Shown in pieces: positions 27,238-35,636 of a stretch of DNA of 64,000 bases. This DNA is from Bacteroidota bacterium (GTDB taxonomy: Bacteria > Bacteroidota > Bacteroidia > Bacteroidales > CAIWKO01), in the NCBI GenBank assembly GCA_037133915.1, contig JBAXND010000011.1:40872-104871 (forward strand). Direction: 5' to 3'. Made by a program: the position numbers and the translations under genes. The notes below the pieces were generated by a model that had not been told where the DNA came from, did not search any database, and saw only the letters and a program-made list of their open reading frames with translations. Numbering within the stretch: the first letter of the stretch is position 1; the number at the start of each line of letters is the position of its first letter.

Positions 27238-28497
27238 ATGACAATAATAATAACGAATATCAAGCAACTCGTGGGTATCGACCACAGTCCGGAAACCCTG
27301 ATGCTCAGGTCCGGAAGCGAAATGTCCAAGCTCGGGGTTCTTAATAATGCATTCCTTTGCCTTGATAACGGGCTCATTCGTGCATACGGAACCATGCAGG
27401 ATATGGAAAAACTGAATGTAGAAAAAGAAGCAACTCTGATTGATGCATCCGGAAGAATGGTTTTTCCCAGCTTTTGCGATTCGCATACGCATTTGGTATA
27501 TGCCGGTAGCCGCGAAATAGAATACATAGATAAAATAAAAGGTCTTTCGTATGAAGAAATTGCCAGACGCGGTGGTGGCATCCTGAATTCTGCAAAACGT
27601 TTGCACGATGCCTCCGAAGAAGAACTTACCGAGCAGGCACTCGCACGTTTAAACGAGATTATTACCTACGGAACCGGTGCTGTTGAAATAAAAAGCGGTT
27701 ATGGTCTGTCAGTTGAAGATGAATTGAAAATGCTGAGAGTAATCAAAAAGCTTAAAGAAATTTCACCACTTACCATAAAAGCCACATTCTTAGGAGCACA
27801 TGCCGTACCGACCGAATACAAAGGAAGACAGACGGAATATGTTGACCTTATTATCAACGAAATGATTCCGCAGGTTGCATCTGCCGAGCTTGCTGATTTT
27901 ATTGATGTCTTTTGCGATAAAGGATTTTTTACCGTTGAAGATACCGAACGCATTTTAATGGCAGGCATGAAATACGGACTGCGCCCGAAAATCCACGCCA
28001 ATGAATTGGATTACTCGGGTGGAATCCAGGCAGGCGTAAAGTACAACGCGCTTTCTGTTGACCATCTGGAATACACCGGTGAGGCAGAAATTGCAGCGCT
28101 GTTAGGTTCGGAAACCATGCCTACACTATTGCCCGGGGCAGCTTTGTTTCTGGGAATGCCTTATGCACCTGCACGGAAAATGATAGACGCAGGATTACCG
28201 CTTGCATTAGCCTCCGATTTTAATCCCGGTTCGGCGCCTTCAGGAAATATGCAATTTATTCTTTCACTCGCTGCTATCAAATACCGCATGCTTCCTGAAG
28301 AAGCAATAAATGCAGTAACACTGAACAGTGCTTACGCCATGGGTGTAAGCGACGAACTGGGCAGCATCGCCATCGGCAAAAAAGCCAATGTGTTTATCAC
28401 AAAACCCATTTCCACCTATGAGTTTATGCCCTATGCATTTGGCAGTAATAAAGTGGAAACCGTTATCCTTAACGGGAAAATAACAAGTAAAAACTGA
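27238..28497 (+). CDS. hutI: Imidazolonepropionase
   Basis: 419 residues. It hydrolyses imidazolone-5-propionate to N-formimino-L-glutamate in histidine degradation. The metal-dependent amidohydrolase signature Asp-Ser-His83-Thr-His85 is intact, with the later metal ligands in His-Ala-Asn-Glu and the Ala-Ser-Asp-Phe-Asn-Pro-Gly motif. ATG 27238 is chosen over an in-frame start at 27178 because the N-terminus then matches family length and a TAAATTTG box (27212-27219) lies between them. The next enzyme of the pathway is encoded 39 bases downstream. hutH and hutU are not in the window. Confidence 0.95.
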   Translation: MTIIITNIKQLVGIDHSPETLMLRSGSEMSKLGVLNNAFLCLDNGLIRAYGTMQDMEKLNVEKEATLIDASGRMVFPSFCDSHTHLVYAGSREIEYIDKIKGLSYEEIARRGGGILNSAKRLHDASEEELTEQALARLNEIITYGTGAVEIKSGYGLSVEDELKMLRVIKKLKEISPLTIKATFLGAHAVPTEYKGRQTEYVDLIINEMIPQVASAELADFIDVFCDKGFFTVEDTERILMAGMKYGLRPKIHANELDYSGGIQAGVKYNALSVDHLEYTGEAEIAALLGSETMPTLLPGAALFLGMPYAPARKMIDAGLPLALASDFNPGSAPSGNMQFILSLAAIKYRMLPEEAINAVTLNSAYAMGVSDELGSIAIGKKANVFITKPISTYEFMPYAFGSNKVETVILNGKITSKN

Positions 28498-28536
28498 GGA
28501 TTTTTATATTTTCGCACCCACAGAAAAAACAACGAT

Positions 28537-30231
28537 ATGAAACAACTGATAGAATGCGTCCCTAATTTCAGCGAAGGAAACGATATGGCCATCATCAAGA
28601 CAATAACAGATGCCATAGAAACCGTAGAAGGTATCAAACTGCTTGATGTTGACCCCGGAAAAGCAACCAATCGCACGGTTGTTACACTTGTTGGAACACC
28701 AGAAGCCGTTATTGAAGCCGCTTTCCGTGGTGTAAAAAGGGCAAGCGAAGTAATAGATATGCGTCATCATAAAGGCGAACATCCACGATTTGGCGCAACC
28801 GATGTATGCCCGTTGATACCCATTGCAGGAATCAGTATGGAAGAAACGGCAGCCTACGCACGGAAACTCGCTGAACGCATCGGAAAAGAACTGAACATAC
28901 CTGTGTATTGTTACGAAAATGCAGCATTTACGGAAGAGCGCAGAAACCTTGCCAACTGCAGGGCAGGAGAATATGAAGGGCTTCCGAAAAAACTGTCAGA
29001 CCCGCACTGGAAACCCGATTTCGGACCTGCCGCATTCAACGCAACGGCAGGTGCAACGGCAGTTGGCGCTCGCGATTTTCTGGTTGCATACAATGTAAAT
29101 CTCAATACAACTTCTACACGCAGAGCCAATGCCATCGCTTTTGATATACGCGAAAAAGGCCGTCCCATGCGCGAAGGAAACCCCGTAACAGGTAAAATTG
29201 TAAAAGATAAAGATGGCAATCAGGTGATGATTCCCGGAACCCTCAAAGCATGCAAAGCCATCGGATGGTTTATCGAGGAATACGGCATCGCACAAATATC
29301 CATCAACCTCACCAACATCAGCATAACACCCGTTCACACAGCTTTTGAAGAAGCATGTGCTAAGGCACAGGATCGCGGTTTGCGCGTTACAGGATCTGAA
29401 CTTGTTGGACTGATACCGCTCAAAGCAATGCTCGATGCAGGCAAATATTTTCTAAAAAAACAGAAACGTTCTTGCGGCATTTCAGAAGAAGAAATTATCA
29501 AAATTGCTGTGAAATCGCTTGGTCTGGACGATTTAAAACCTTTCAATCCAAAAGAAAAAATAATTGAGTATGTGATTGCCGCCTCAGAAGAAGGCAACAC
29601 AAAAAGACTCATCGACATGAGTTGTAAAGCTTTTGCCGATGAAACAGCTTCCGAATCTCCGGCTCCCGGTGGTGGATCTATTTCGGCATACATGGGTGCA
29701 CTGGGAGCTGCACTTGCCAGCATGGTAGCCAATCTGTCGTCGCATAAAGCCGGATGGGACGAGCGTTGGGAAGAGTTTTCAATCTGGGCCGAAAAAGGTC
29801 AGAAGATAAAAGAAGAATTACTTGCTCTTGTTGACGAAGACACCAATGCCTTCAATAAAATTATGGATGCTTTTGGTCTTCCTAAAGGAAATGATGCCGA
29901 AAAAGCAGCCCGTGATAACGCCATTCAGGAAGCAACAAAATATGCGACAGAAATTCCATTGCTCACCATGAAAAAAGCATTCGCCTCATTCGAAGTTATA
30001 AAGGCAATGGTAGAGCAGGGAAATCCCAACTCAATTACCGATGCAGGCGTTGGTGCACTCTGTGCCCGTTCTGCTATTATGGGTGCCTATCTTAATGTAA
30101 AAGTAAATGCATCAGGATTAAAAGACAGACCGTTTGCTGAAACGCTTATTAACGAAGGCGCGGAAATTGAGCAAAAAGCACTGAAATTGGAGCAGGAAAT
30201 ATTAACGTACGTTAACGATAAAATCAAATAA
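28537..30231 (+). CDS. Bifunctional glutamate formiminotransferase / formiminotetrahydrofolate cyclodeaminase
   Basis: 564 residues. The N-terminal formiminotransferase domain (about 1-330; Cys-Val-Pro-Asn-Phe-Ser-Glu-Gly at the start, His-Pro-Arg-Phe-Gly) moves the formimino group from formiminoglutamate to tetrahydrofolate. The C-terminal cyclodeaminase domain (about 350-560; Pro-Ala-Pro-Gly-Gly-Gly-Ser) releases ammonia to give methenyl-THF. The fused form is found in animals and many Bacteroidota. It lies 39 bases after hutI, so the two form a histidine-to-glutamate operon. Length and motifs are complete. Confidence 0.95.
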   Translation: MKQLIECVPNFSEGNDMAIIKTITDAIETVEGIKLLDVDPGKATNRTVVTLVGTPEAVIEAAFRGVKRASEVIDMRHHKGEHPRFGATDVCPLIPIAGISMEETAAYARKLAERIGKELNIPVYCYENAAFTEERRNLANCRAGEYEGLPKKLSDPHWKPDFGPAAFNATAGATAVGARDFLVAYNVNLNTTSTRRANAIAFDIREKGRPMREGNPVTGKIVKDKDGNQVMIPGTLKACKAIGWFIEEYGIAQISINLTNISITPVHTAFEEACAKAQDRGLRVTGSELVGLIPLKAMLDAGKYFLKKQKRSCGISEEEIIKIAVKSLGLDDLKPFNPKEKIIEYVIAASEEGNTKRLIDMSCKAFADETASESPAPGGGSISAYMGALGAALASMVANLSSHKAGWDERWEEFSIWAEKGQKIKEELLALVDEDTNAFNKIMDAFGLPKGNDAEKAARDNAIQEATKYATEIPLLTMKKAFASFEVIKAMVEQGNPNSITDAGVGALCARSAIMGAYLNVKVNASGLKDRPFAETLINEGAEIEQKALKLEQEILTYVNDKIK

Positions 30232-30240
30232 TTATATTTT

Positions 30241-30756
30241 TTGAGTCTCACTTATCGCAAATTAGAAAGCACGGATGTCGCTGCATACAGGGCTTTGCGT
30301 TTAGAATGCCTGTTGCGGCATGCTGACCTTTTCGGGACAACCGTCGAAGAAGAATCAGCGGTTGCAGAGCTTAAATTCGAGAAATTCCTTAAGGAGTCCA
30401 ACAGCGAAAATTTCATGTTCGGCGCATTCAATAACAATGAGTTGATTGGTATTGTAGGATTCGAGAGGCTTCCCCGAATTCGGGCCAGACACAAAGGCGA
30501 GTTGGTGCAGATGTACATCCGCAGGGAATATACAGGACAAGGCACTGGAACAGCCCTTGTGAATAGGCTGATTGACGCGTGTTTTTCGGATCCGAGTATA
30601 GAAGAAATCAAACTGAGTGTAATTGCCGATAATATAACGGCGGTGAAGTTCTACGAAAAAATGGGATTTAGTGTCTTTGCAGTTGAAAAGAATTATTTTA
30701 AACGCGGCATTACCTACAGCGACCAGCTTTTCATGAAATTAACACGCCCCTGTTAA
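30241..30756 (+). CDS. GNAT-family N-acetyltransferase, TTG start
   Basis: 171 residues if it starts at TTG 30241. No in-frame ATG exists until far inside the domain, so TTG is the only reasonable start. The GNAT fold is shown by the acetyl-CoA loop (Arg-Arg-Glu-Tyr-Thr-Gly-Gln-Gly-Thr-Gly, about 98-107) and the final Asn-x-x-Ala-Val-Lys-Phe-Tyr-Glu-Lys-Met-Gly-Phe. It is 9 bases past the cyclodeaminase stop, hence likely in the hut transcript. Substrate unknown; relatives acetylate small amines or protein N-termini. Confidence 0.85.
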   Translation: MSLTYRKLESTDVAAYRALRLECLLRHADLFGTTVEEESAVAELKFEKFLKESNSENFMFGAFNNNELIGIVGFERLPRIRARHKGELVQMYIRREYTGQGTGTALVNRLIDACFSDPSIEEIKLSVIADNITAVKFYEKMGFSVFAVEKNYFKRGITYSDQLFMKLTRPC

Positions 30757-30775
30757 TCCATTTCCCAGAAACATC

Positions 30776-30805
30776 TTGCATTTTTTTGCATCATGCGTAA
30801 ATTTG
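30776..30805 (+). promoter_or_regulatory. Bacteroidota-type promoter for zinc-finger gene
   Basis: A TTG at 30776-30778 is followed after 19 bases by TAAATTTG (30798-30805). This spacing and both elements match the -33/-7 consensus of the phylum. The ATG of the next gene is 24 bases past the box. Confidence 0.55.
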
Positions 30806-30829
30806 CATTAACAAAAAAAACAATTACCG

Positions 30830-31063
30830 ATGGCAAAAGAAATCACCTGCGCCTACTGCGGAGACGCTTTTATCCCTAAAAGACGCTTTGTCCAGAAGTA
30901 TTGCTGCAATTCATGCCGTGTTCTTGATTTTCGTAAAAAGAAAAAAGACGATGAGCTGATTCACGGTTTGATGGCCAAAGCCCTGAGTAAAGTCAGTCAG
31001 AAAAAATCAGGCGACGAAACCAATAATAGCAGAATTGGCGGAAGCGAAATGGATTTCGATTAG
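30830..31063 (+). CDS. Small zinc-ribbon protein
   Basis: 77 residues. The N-terminal half carries four cysteines as Cys-Ala-Tyr-Cys and, after about 17 residues, Cys-Cys-Asn-Ser-Cys-Arg (about 7-29), a treble-clef or zinc-ribbon arrangement. A Lys-rich helix and a disordered acidic tail follow. No signal peptide. Similar short proteins in Bacteroidota are annotated only as hypothetical; nucleic-acid or protein binding is the usual role of this fold. It has a good promoter of its own. Confidence 0.7.
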   Translation: MAKEITCAYCGDAFIPKRRFVQKYCCNSCRVLDFRKKKKDDELIHGLMAKALSKVSQKKSGDETNNSRIGGSEMDFD

Positions 31064-31126
31064 CATTTGATTTTTCGAATCTTGAATCCAATCAGAAAAA
31101 TCACTTTCGTCATTGCTTTTACAAAA

Positions 31127-31157
31127 GATTGCTTCGTCGTCCCTCGTCGCCATGACG
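31127..31157. repeat. Possible dispersed intergenic repeat fragment
   Basis: The stretch begins GATTGCTTCGTCG and ends in CCATGACG. It closely resembles a short interspersed element seen in intergenic DNA of many unrelated bacterial genomes (GATTGCTTCGTCG...CAATGACG type). Only one copy is visible in this window, so it needs a genome-wide count. Confidence 0.35.
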
Positions 31158-31224
31158 CATTTAATTATTTTTGTGGTCGGCTCAAACTTTAAATTTTAAT
31201 AATAATTCAAAGACATGTATTGCT

Positions 31225-32097
31225 ATGATTAATTATGACAATAAAAAATGGTTAAGTCATCTGTTTGCTTGGAGAGGAACAGTTGTAGCGAATGTATTGC
31301 CCAGAGTAATTTTCTTTATGCTTTGGACATCGCTGGTTATATATCTGTATCATCTTGGTTATATTCCTAAAGAAAAACAAATTGATCCGTTGGTGTACAA
31401 CGTTGTAGGATTAGCACTTGGCTTACTGCTTGTGTTCCGCACCAATACTTCATACGACCGCTTTTGGGAAGGACGCAAATTGCTTGGTTCAAATGTAAAT
31501 TCATTCAGGAATATTTCACAGTTGCTGAATAGTGTGATACCAAAAGAAAATAAAAAATTACGTGAAGAATTTGTTGAATTAATTGCTGTTTTTAACCATG
31601 CCGTTAAAGACCGTCTTCGCGACGGAGTTACTGAAGAAACAATGAATATGTTGAGACCTGAATTCAAAGAAACAGTTAAAGACAGCGACCATGTTCCCAA
31701 TACCATCATGCGCCTGATACAAGAACGCATTACTGATTTGAAAGTGAATAGCGGCTTCAGGGGTGATCCGGAATATAAAATTATCATGGCAGAACTTGGC
31801 GCCGTAACAGGTAATATGGGCGGTATGGAACGCATCCGCTTCACTCCTATTCCGTTTGCTTACGCCAGCCATCTTCAATTATTCATCATGATATATTTTC
31901 TTGCATTGCCTTTCGGAATGTTCGACAAACTCCACTGGCTGGCGGTTCCGGTTGTCGGAATCATTTCCGTTGTATTGCTTGGCATCAATGAAATAGGCGT
32001 AGAAATAGAAGATCCGTTTGGCGATGACCCCAACGACCTGCCGGTTGATACTATCTGTGTGACTATAGAGAAAAATGTGAAGGAAATTCTTTTGTAA
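31225..32097 (+). CDS. Bestrophin-family anion channel
   Basis: 290 residues from ATG 31225; the frame runs up to a TTG at 31171 but a TATTTTTG promoter-like box (31166-31173) lies there. Bestrophin (UPF0187) features are visible: an N-terminal Trp-rich motif, an early Arg-Val-Ile-Phe-Phe membrane helix, Phe-Arg-Thr-Asn-Thr-Ser-Tyr-Asp-Arg-Phe-Trp-Glu-Gly-Arg, and near the end Glu-Ile-Glu-Asp-Pro-Phe-Gly-Asp-Asp-Pro-Asn-Asp-Leu. Bacterial homologues are pentameric ion channels in the inner membrane. Convergent with the radical SAM gene. Confidence 0.92.
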   Translation: MINYDNKKWLSHLFAWRGTVVANVLPRVIFFMLWTSLVIYLYHLGYIPKEKQIDPLVYNVVGLALGLLLVFRTNTSYDRFWEGRKLLGSNVNSFRNISQLLNSVIPKENKKLREEFVELIAVFNHAVKDRLRDGVTEETMNMLRPEFKETVKDSDHVPNTIMRLIQERITDLKVNSGFRGDPEYKIIMAELGAVTGNMGGMERIRFTPIPFAYASHLQLFIMIYFLALPFGMFDKLHWLAVPVVGIISVVLLGINEIGVEIEDPFGDDPNDLPVDTICVTIEKNVKEILL

Positions 32098-32099
32098 AA

Positions 32100-32148
32100 G
32101 AGTCGTGAGTCAAGAGTCGTGAGTCGTGAGTCGAAAGTCGAGAGTGAC
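32100..32148. repeat. Intergenic 7-base tandem repeat, about seven units
   Basis: Seven imperfect copies of a heptamer GAGTCGT fill the whole space between the bestrophin stop and the radical SAM stop. Three units are exact; the others differ at one to three bases. The last unit ends two bases before the TAA of the radical SAM gene. Confidence 0.8.
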
Positions 32149-32150
32149 TG

Positions 32151-33245
32151 TTACCTATTACTTGCTTTTTTAATCATGTCGAGGTGGCAGCGCATCACGG
32201 TTTGATTGGGCACATCGCGTAAGTGAATACCGTTTCCACGACAATATTTGAATTCTTTGCAGTCCTCGCAAATGCCGGTTTTAGTCCAGTTGCGGTCACG
32301 CATTTTTTGAAATCTGTTGTTCCACACATCCATAAAATCGTCTGTGTAAATGTTGCCCTGTGCGAATTCTCCGCGGTTGATGTTCGGGCATGCGCAGATA
32401 GTCCCATCGGCAAGTACCGAGGCAATGTTGATGCCGGCACGGCAGAAGAAAAAGCTATCGCGTACTTCCGCTTCAAATCCGCCTAAGTAACCTTCGCAGC
32501 CATAACTTGCAGAGATTTTTCCCTGATCGCGGGTTTCTTTTATAAACTCCATGATATCTACAAACTGCTCGTTGGTGATGTTCAACTCCGGATTTGTTTT
32601 GGCACGGCCAATCGGGCAAATGGTAAATACCCGCCATTTTATTACGCCAATACCGATAAGATAATCGCGCAGTTCGCGCAGTTCACCAATGTTTCGTTGA
32701 TTCACACAGGTAACCACATCGTACACAAAACCGGGTTCCTTTACGATTGTTTTTACAGCGTCAATAGCTTTATCCCAGCTGTTCTTATTTCCACGCAGCC
32801 AGTTGTGGCTTTCTTTAAAACCGTCGAGGCTGATGGTCATGGAACGCAGCCCGCTGTTAATTAAATCGCGAAAGCGCTCTGGTGTAAGTGCATAGCCATT
32901 GGTAACAAATCCCCAGGGAAATCCCTGTTTGTATAATTCCTTTCCCACATACTCCAAATCTTTGCGTAACAAGGGCTCGCCCCCGGTAATCACAATCATC
33001 ACCTTATGCGGATCATAATGCTTTGCCACCTGCGCGGTCACTTTCAGAAAATCGTCGGCAGGCATATCCTTGATATTATTTTCTGAACGGCAATCGCTGC
33101 CACAATGCTGGCAACTGATATTACAGCGCAGCGTACATTCCCAGAAAAAATAAGAAAGCTCGTGCAGTTGTGTCTGCACATTGGCATACTTCTGAAATAC
33201 GTTCAGTGCAAGTTTTTTCCTGAACGAAGGTTTTACAGGGTTCAA
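32151..33245 (-). CDS. Radical SAM/SPASM enzyme of rSAM/lipoprotein system
   Basis: 364 residues. The 4Fe-4S radical SAM motif is Cys41-x3-Cys45-x2-Cys48, followed by Gly-Gly-Glu-Pro. A SPASM region with several Cys (about 270-350; Cys-Ala-Cys-Pro-Asn, Cys-Glu-Asp-Cys-Lys, Tyr-Cys-Arg-Gly) would hold auxiliary clusters. The N-terminus (Trp-Glu-Cys-Thr-Leu-Arg-Cys) and neighbours fit the Bacteroidota family that pairs with a small lipoprotein (TIGR04133 with TIGR04134, from memory). No in-frame ATG precedes the domain, so TTG at 33245 is taken as start. It probably modifies a peptide, likely one of the adjacent lipoproteins. Substrate and chemistry are undetermined. Confidence 0.85.
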   Translation of the reverse strand: MNPVKPSFRKKLALNVFQKYANVQTQLHELSYFFWECTLRCNISCQHCGSDCRSENNIKDMPADDFLKVTAQVAKHYDPHKVMIVITGGEPLLRKDLEYVGKELYKQGFPWGFVTNGYALTPERFRDLINSGLRSMTISLDGFKESHNWLRGNKNSWDKAIDAVKTIVKEPGFVYDVVTCVNQRNIGELRELRDYLIGIGVIKWRVFTICPIGRAKTNPELNITNEQFVDIMEFIKETRDQGKISASYGCEGYLGGFEAEVRDSFFFCRAGINIASVLADGTICACPNINRGEFAQGNIYTDDFMDVWNNRFQKMRDRNWTKTGICEDCKEFKYCRGNGIHLRDVPNQTVMRCHLDMIKKASNR

Positions 33246-33263
33246 ATCGGTTAGGTTTCTAGG

Positions 33264-33599
33264 TTAGTCACGCTTAACAGGAATACCATATTTGGTAACC
33301 ACATGCACAGGTTTAAAGGTGTTCACCTTCTTTTTTGCTTTGGCAATGGAATCTTCTTTTGCTTTTGTGATAGAATCCTGCCTTGCCATTTCAACAGCCT
33401 GCTGTGCTTTTACAGTGGAGTCGGCACGGGCAACGGAATCGCTTTTCTTTTTTGCGGCAGCGATAGAATCATTCTTAGCCTGCATTTCTTTCTCTTTATT
33501 TGCGCCGCAACCCGAAGCAAATACAAGCCCGAACAGTCCAAGAAAAATAAGAATGTTGCGATAGACACCGCTCTGTAATTTCAGAATATTTTTCTTCAT
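33264..33599 (-). CDS. Lipoprotein with repeat coiled coil and Tyr-Gly-Ile-Pro C-terminus
   Basis: 111 residues. The leader ends Ala-Ser-Gly-Cys31, a lipobox. Residues 38-91 are a charged helical repeat built from Asp-Ser-Ile/Val...Ala-Lys units, likely a coiled coil. The last eight residues hold Lys-Tyr104-Gly-Ile-Pro107 and end in a basic tail. The motif resembles Tyr-Gly-Ala-Pro in the two lipoproteins upstream. It lies 18 bases before the radical SAM start and 25 bases after the previous gene, so it is in the same operon. Its C-terminal motif could be a modification site of the radical SAM enzyme (inference). Confidence 0.7.
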   Translation of the reverse strand: MKKNILKLQSGVYRNILIFLGLFGLVFASGCGANKEKEMQAKNDSIAAAKKKSDSVARADSTVKAQQAVEMARQDSITKAKEDSIAKAKKKVNTFKPVHVVTKYGIPVKRD

Positions 33600-33624
33600 A
33601 AAAATGTATTTAAATTATCTGTAA

Positions 33625-34062
33625 TTATTTTCGTTTTAGTAAAATATCTGCCTTGTGTTCTTTATCTCCTATATCCCTTCCTGAAATAACAATCTCTATT
33701 TCTTTTGCTTCGAACTGCCCGTTGTTTGCCACCGAATCCGTATCTGAAACTTTCAGCCTGTACTTCTCACCCTCATACACGCCCTGAACAAATGAGTATT
33801 CACCGCCCAGATCTGTGCTGGTAAACAAAATCCTCATCTGATCACTGAAAAAATCAACATTCAGGTCGGGCAGTACCTGCAATGAATCCGCCGACTTCAC
33901 TGTTCCGTGAAAACGCACTTCTTTATAACCGTTCACGGGTGCACCGTACATGGCGATGATACCATCATTCCCGCGGTCGCAGGACACAAAAAACAGGGCG
34001 CCCAATAGCCCGAGCAATTTCAGGTACAATCTTACGTAAACGTTACTATTAAAGGGCTTCAT
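33625..34062 (-). CDS. Radical SAM-associated lipoprotein
   Basis: 145 residues with a lipobox at Phe-Val-Ser-Cys28 and, eleven residues later, Met-Tyr39-Gly-Ala-Pro42, then a beta-sandwich-like domain (about 48-145) resembling a carboxypeptidase-regulatory or Ig fold. This combination of Cys, Tyr-Gly-x-Pro and a Gly-Thr-Val strand is what I know from the lipoproteins partnered with radical SAM enzymes in Bacteroidota (TIGR04134). It is the most family-typical partner of the enzyme at 32151. The Tyr-Gly-Ala-Pro segment is conserved in several small lipoproteins here, so it may be the region that is modified. Confidence 0.75.
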   Translation of the reverse strand: MKPFNSNVYVRLYLKLLGLLGALFFVSCDRGNDGIIAMYGAPVNGYKEVRFHGTVKSADSLQVLPDLNVDFFSDQMRILFTSTDLGGEYSFVQGVYEGEKYRLKVSDTDSVANNGQFEAKEIEIVISGRDIGDKEHKADILLKRK

Positions 34063-34126
34063 CGTTCAAATATTATTAATATTATTAAGTAAACAGTGTA
34101 AACATTCTCATACAAATAATATAAGC

Positions 34127-34399
34127 TTACCTTGTTGATACCCCGGCTTCATGCGTTTTTGATTCCACAGTGGCAGCTTGTTTCACTGCACTATTTTGGG
34201 GAGCAAGTTCTGCATTTTTCTTATCCGTGGACGGTAGTTTTTTAAACGTCGACCGCGGAGCACCGTAACATGCCTCAAGCAGAAAACAGGTCACGCAAAT
34301 ACCAAGTATCTTCACTGAAGTTGAAAGCATGGATGATTTTATGCGCAACTGTTTAAAATAGCGTCCGTATTTCGCACCCTGTTCTCTCTGAAGATTCAT
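34127..34399 (-). CDS. Small lipoprotein with Cys-Tyr-Gly-Ala-Pro motif
   Basis: 90 residues from ATG 34399, or 67 from an internal ATG at 34330 that gives a more typical leader. The hydrophobic part ends Leu-Glu-Ala-Cys44 and the next residues are Tyr45-Gly-Ala-Pro48, so the motif directly follows the lipidated Cys. The remaining 40 residues are polar and likely disordered. It is the first gene of the leftward operon with two other lipoproteins and the radical SAM enzyme. No known domain. Confidence 0.62.
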   Translation of the reverse strand: MNLQREQGAKYGRYFKQLRIKSSMLSTSVKILGICVTCFLLEACYGAPRSTFKKLPSTDKKNAELAPQNSAVKQAATVESKTHEAGVSTR

Positions 34400-34521
34400 G
34401 TTATTCCGAGGTGTTATGGCTTAGACAATTCAAAACTCAAAAAGTAAATCGACTATCACAAAAATATAAATAAAAACGTCAGAAAAGCAAGTAAATTATG
34501 CTGCCTTGAAATGACAGAGCA

Positions 34522-35409
34522 TTATCGTCCGAAACCTTCGTACATACCAAGCCCGAATAAAGCATAATCATAGCGGACAGGATCATCTGCATCCAGACTG
34601 CGCAGAGCTGCCGCCAGCTCTTCTACGGCTTTCCAGTCGCTCTGAGTGCGGGTTAACAGACCAAGGGCGCGTGAGACATTTCCCGTATGTACATCAAGCG
34701 GGCACACAAGCGCCGATGCAGGTATACCTTTCCACAATCCAAAATCCACGCAGCCTTTGCGCAGCATCCATCGCAGAAAAAGATTGATACGCTTGGCAGC
34801 GGAATTCCGCTCCGGATCCGAAAGATGTTTTTCTGCCCGTGGCTCATGGCGCTGCTGCAGGAACAACTTACGGAAATGTATAATCGCTCCTTTCACCGTT
34901 TCTGTTTCAGCAAATCCATCAGAAAACACCTTCTCCATTCCACCATGAACGGCATATATCTGTTTTAAACTTTTAATAAAAAAGACAAGGTCAGTACTGT
35001 TGAACGTTCGGTGCACAAAGCTTTTCAGCGTTTTGAATTCGTGTGTGCCGGCATTCATTACAAATTCATACGGCCGTTCATCCATCAGCGAAAGCAAGGT
35101 AAATGCATTTTTTACGATTACCGGGCGCTGCCCCCATGCAATAATGGCGGAAAGAAATGCGGCGATTTCAATATCTTCTTTCCGACCACCTGTTGCGAGC
35201 ACATAATGCGGTATTGCAACCGGATCGTGTTCAATAAAAGCTGGAGTTTCATACTGCACGCACTTATTGTCAAGAAATTCCCTGAGGTCATTAAATGGCA
35301 GATTTTTGGTGTTTTTCAAATTTAGTTGTGCATTAGAATTAATTATACTTCCGAATCCCGTTAAACTATACAGTGGGAGCAATAAAATTTGCTGCCGGCA
35401 TGCTTGCAT
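34522..35409 (-). CDS. TIGR02757 (DUF2400) family protein
   Basis: About 295 residues from ATG 35409. The family signature is clear: Phe-Ile-Glu-His-Asp-Pro...Ile-Pro-His, Glu-Asp-Ile-Glu-Ile-Ala-Ala-Phe-Leu-Ser-Ala and, near the end, Cys-Pro-Leu-Asp-Val-His-Thr-Gly-Asn and Asp-Asp-Pro-Val-Arg-Tyr-Asp. It resembles HhH-GPD DNA glycosylase folds but its function is unknown. The first ~35 residues are outside the family consensus and a TAAATTTG box read leftward lies inside them (near 35315-35322), so the real start may be a downstream TTG or CTG. Monocistronic. Confidence 0.8.
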   Translation of the reverse strand: MQACRQQILLLPLYSLTGFGSIINSNAQLNLKNTKNLPFNDLREFLDNKCVQYETPAFIEHDPVAIPHYVLATGGRKEDIEIAAFLSAIIAWGQRPVIVKNAFTLLSLMDERPYEFVMNAGTHEFKTLKSFVHRTFNSTDLVFFIKSLKQIYAVHGGMEKVFSDGFAETETVKGAIIHFRKLFLQQRHEPRAEKHLSDPERNSAAKRINLFLRWMLRKGCVDFGLWKGIPASALVCPLDVHTGNVSRALGLLTRTQSDWKAVEELAAALRSLDADDPVRYDYALFGLGMYEGFGR

Positions 35410-35583
35410 TCGTTGACCCAAAACCCTTGTCAGCAAATGCCACCATCGATATCACTTCAGATCTAGCTATTCGACATTTTTTCCTGTAGGTTGCCCAGTA
35501 TTCTCTAAAAAAAAGTGAGTCTCAGGCTATAATTCCGGGATAATGTTACAAATAAAATCGTTCAGCATCCAAGCATTTGGATA

Positions 35584-35617
35584 TAAAAAAAAGAGGCTAT
35601 CTTATAAAGACAGCCCC
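35584..35617 (-). terminator. Rho-independent terminator of the Vor/Kor operon
   Basis: An 11-base stem (35593-35603 with 35607-35617, two G-U pairs) with a 3-base loop, followed leftward by a run of U (A run at 35584-35592). It lies 20 bases past the gamma-subunit stop. Confidence 0.88.
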
Positions 35618-35636
35618 TTATCTGAGAAGTTGAATT

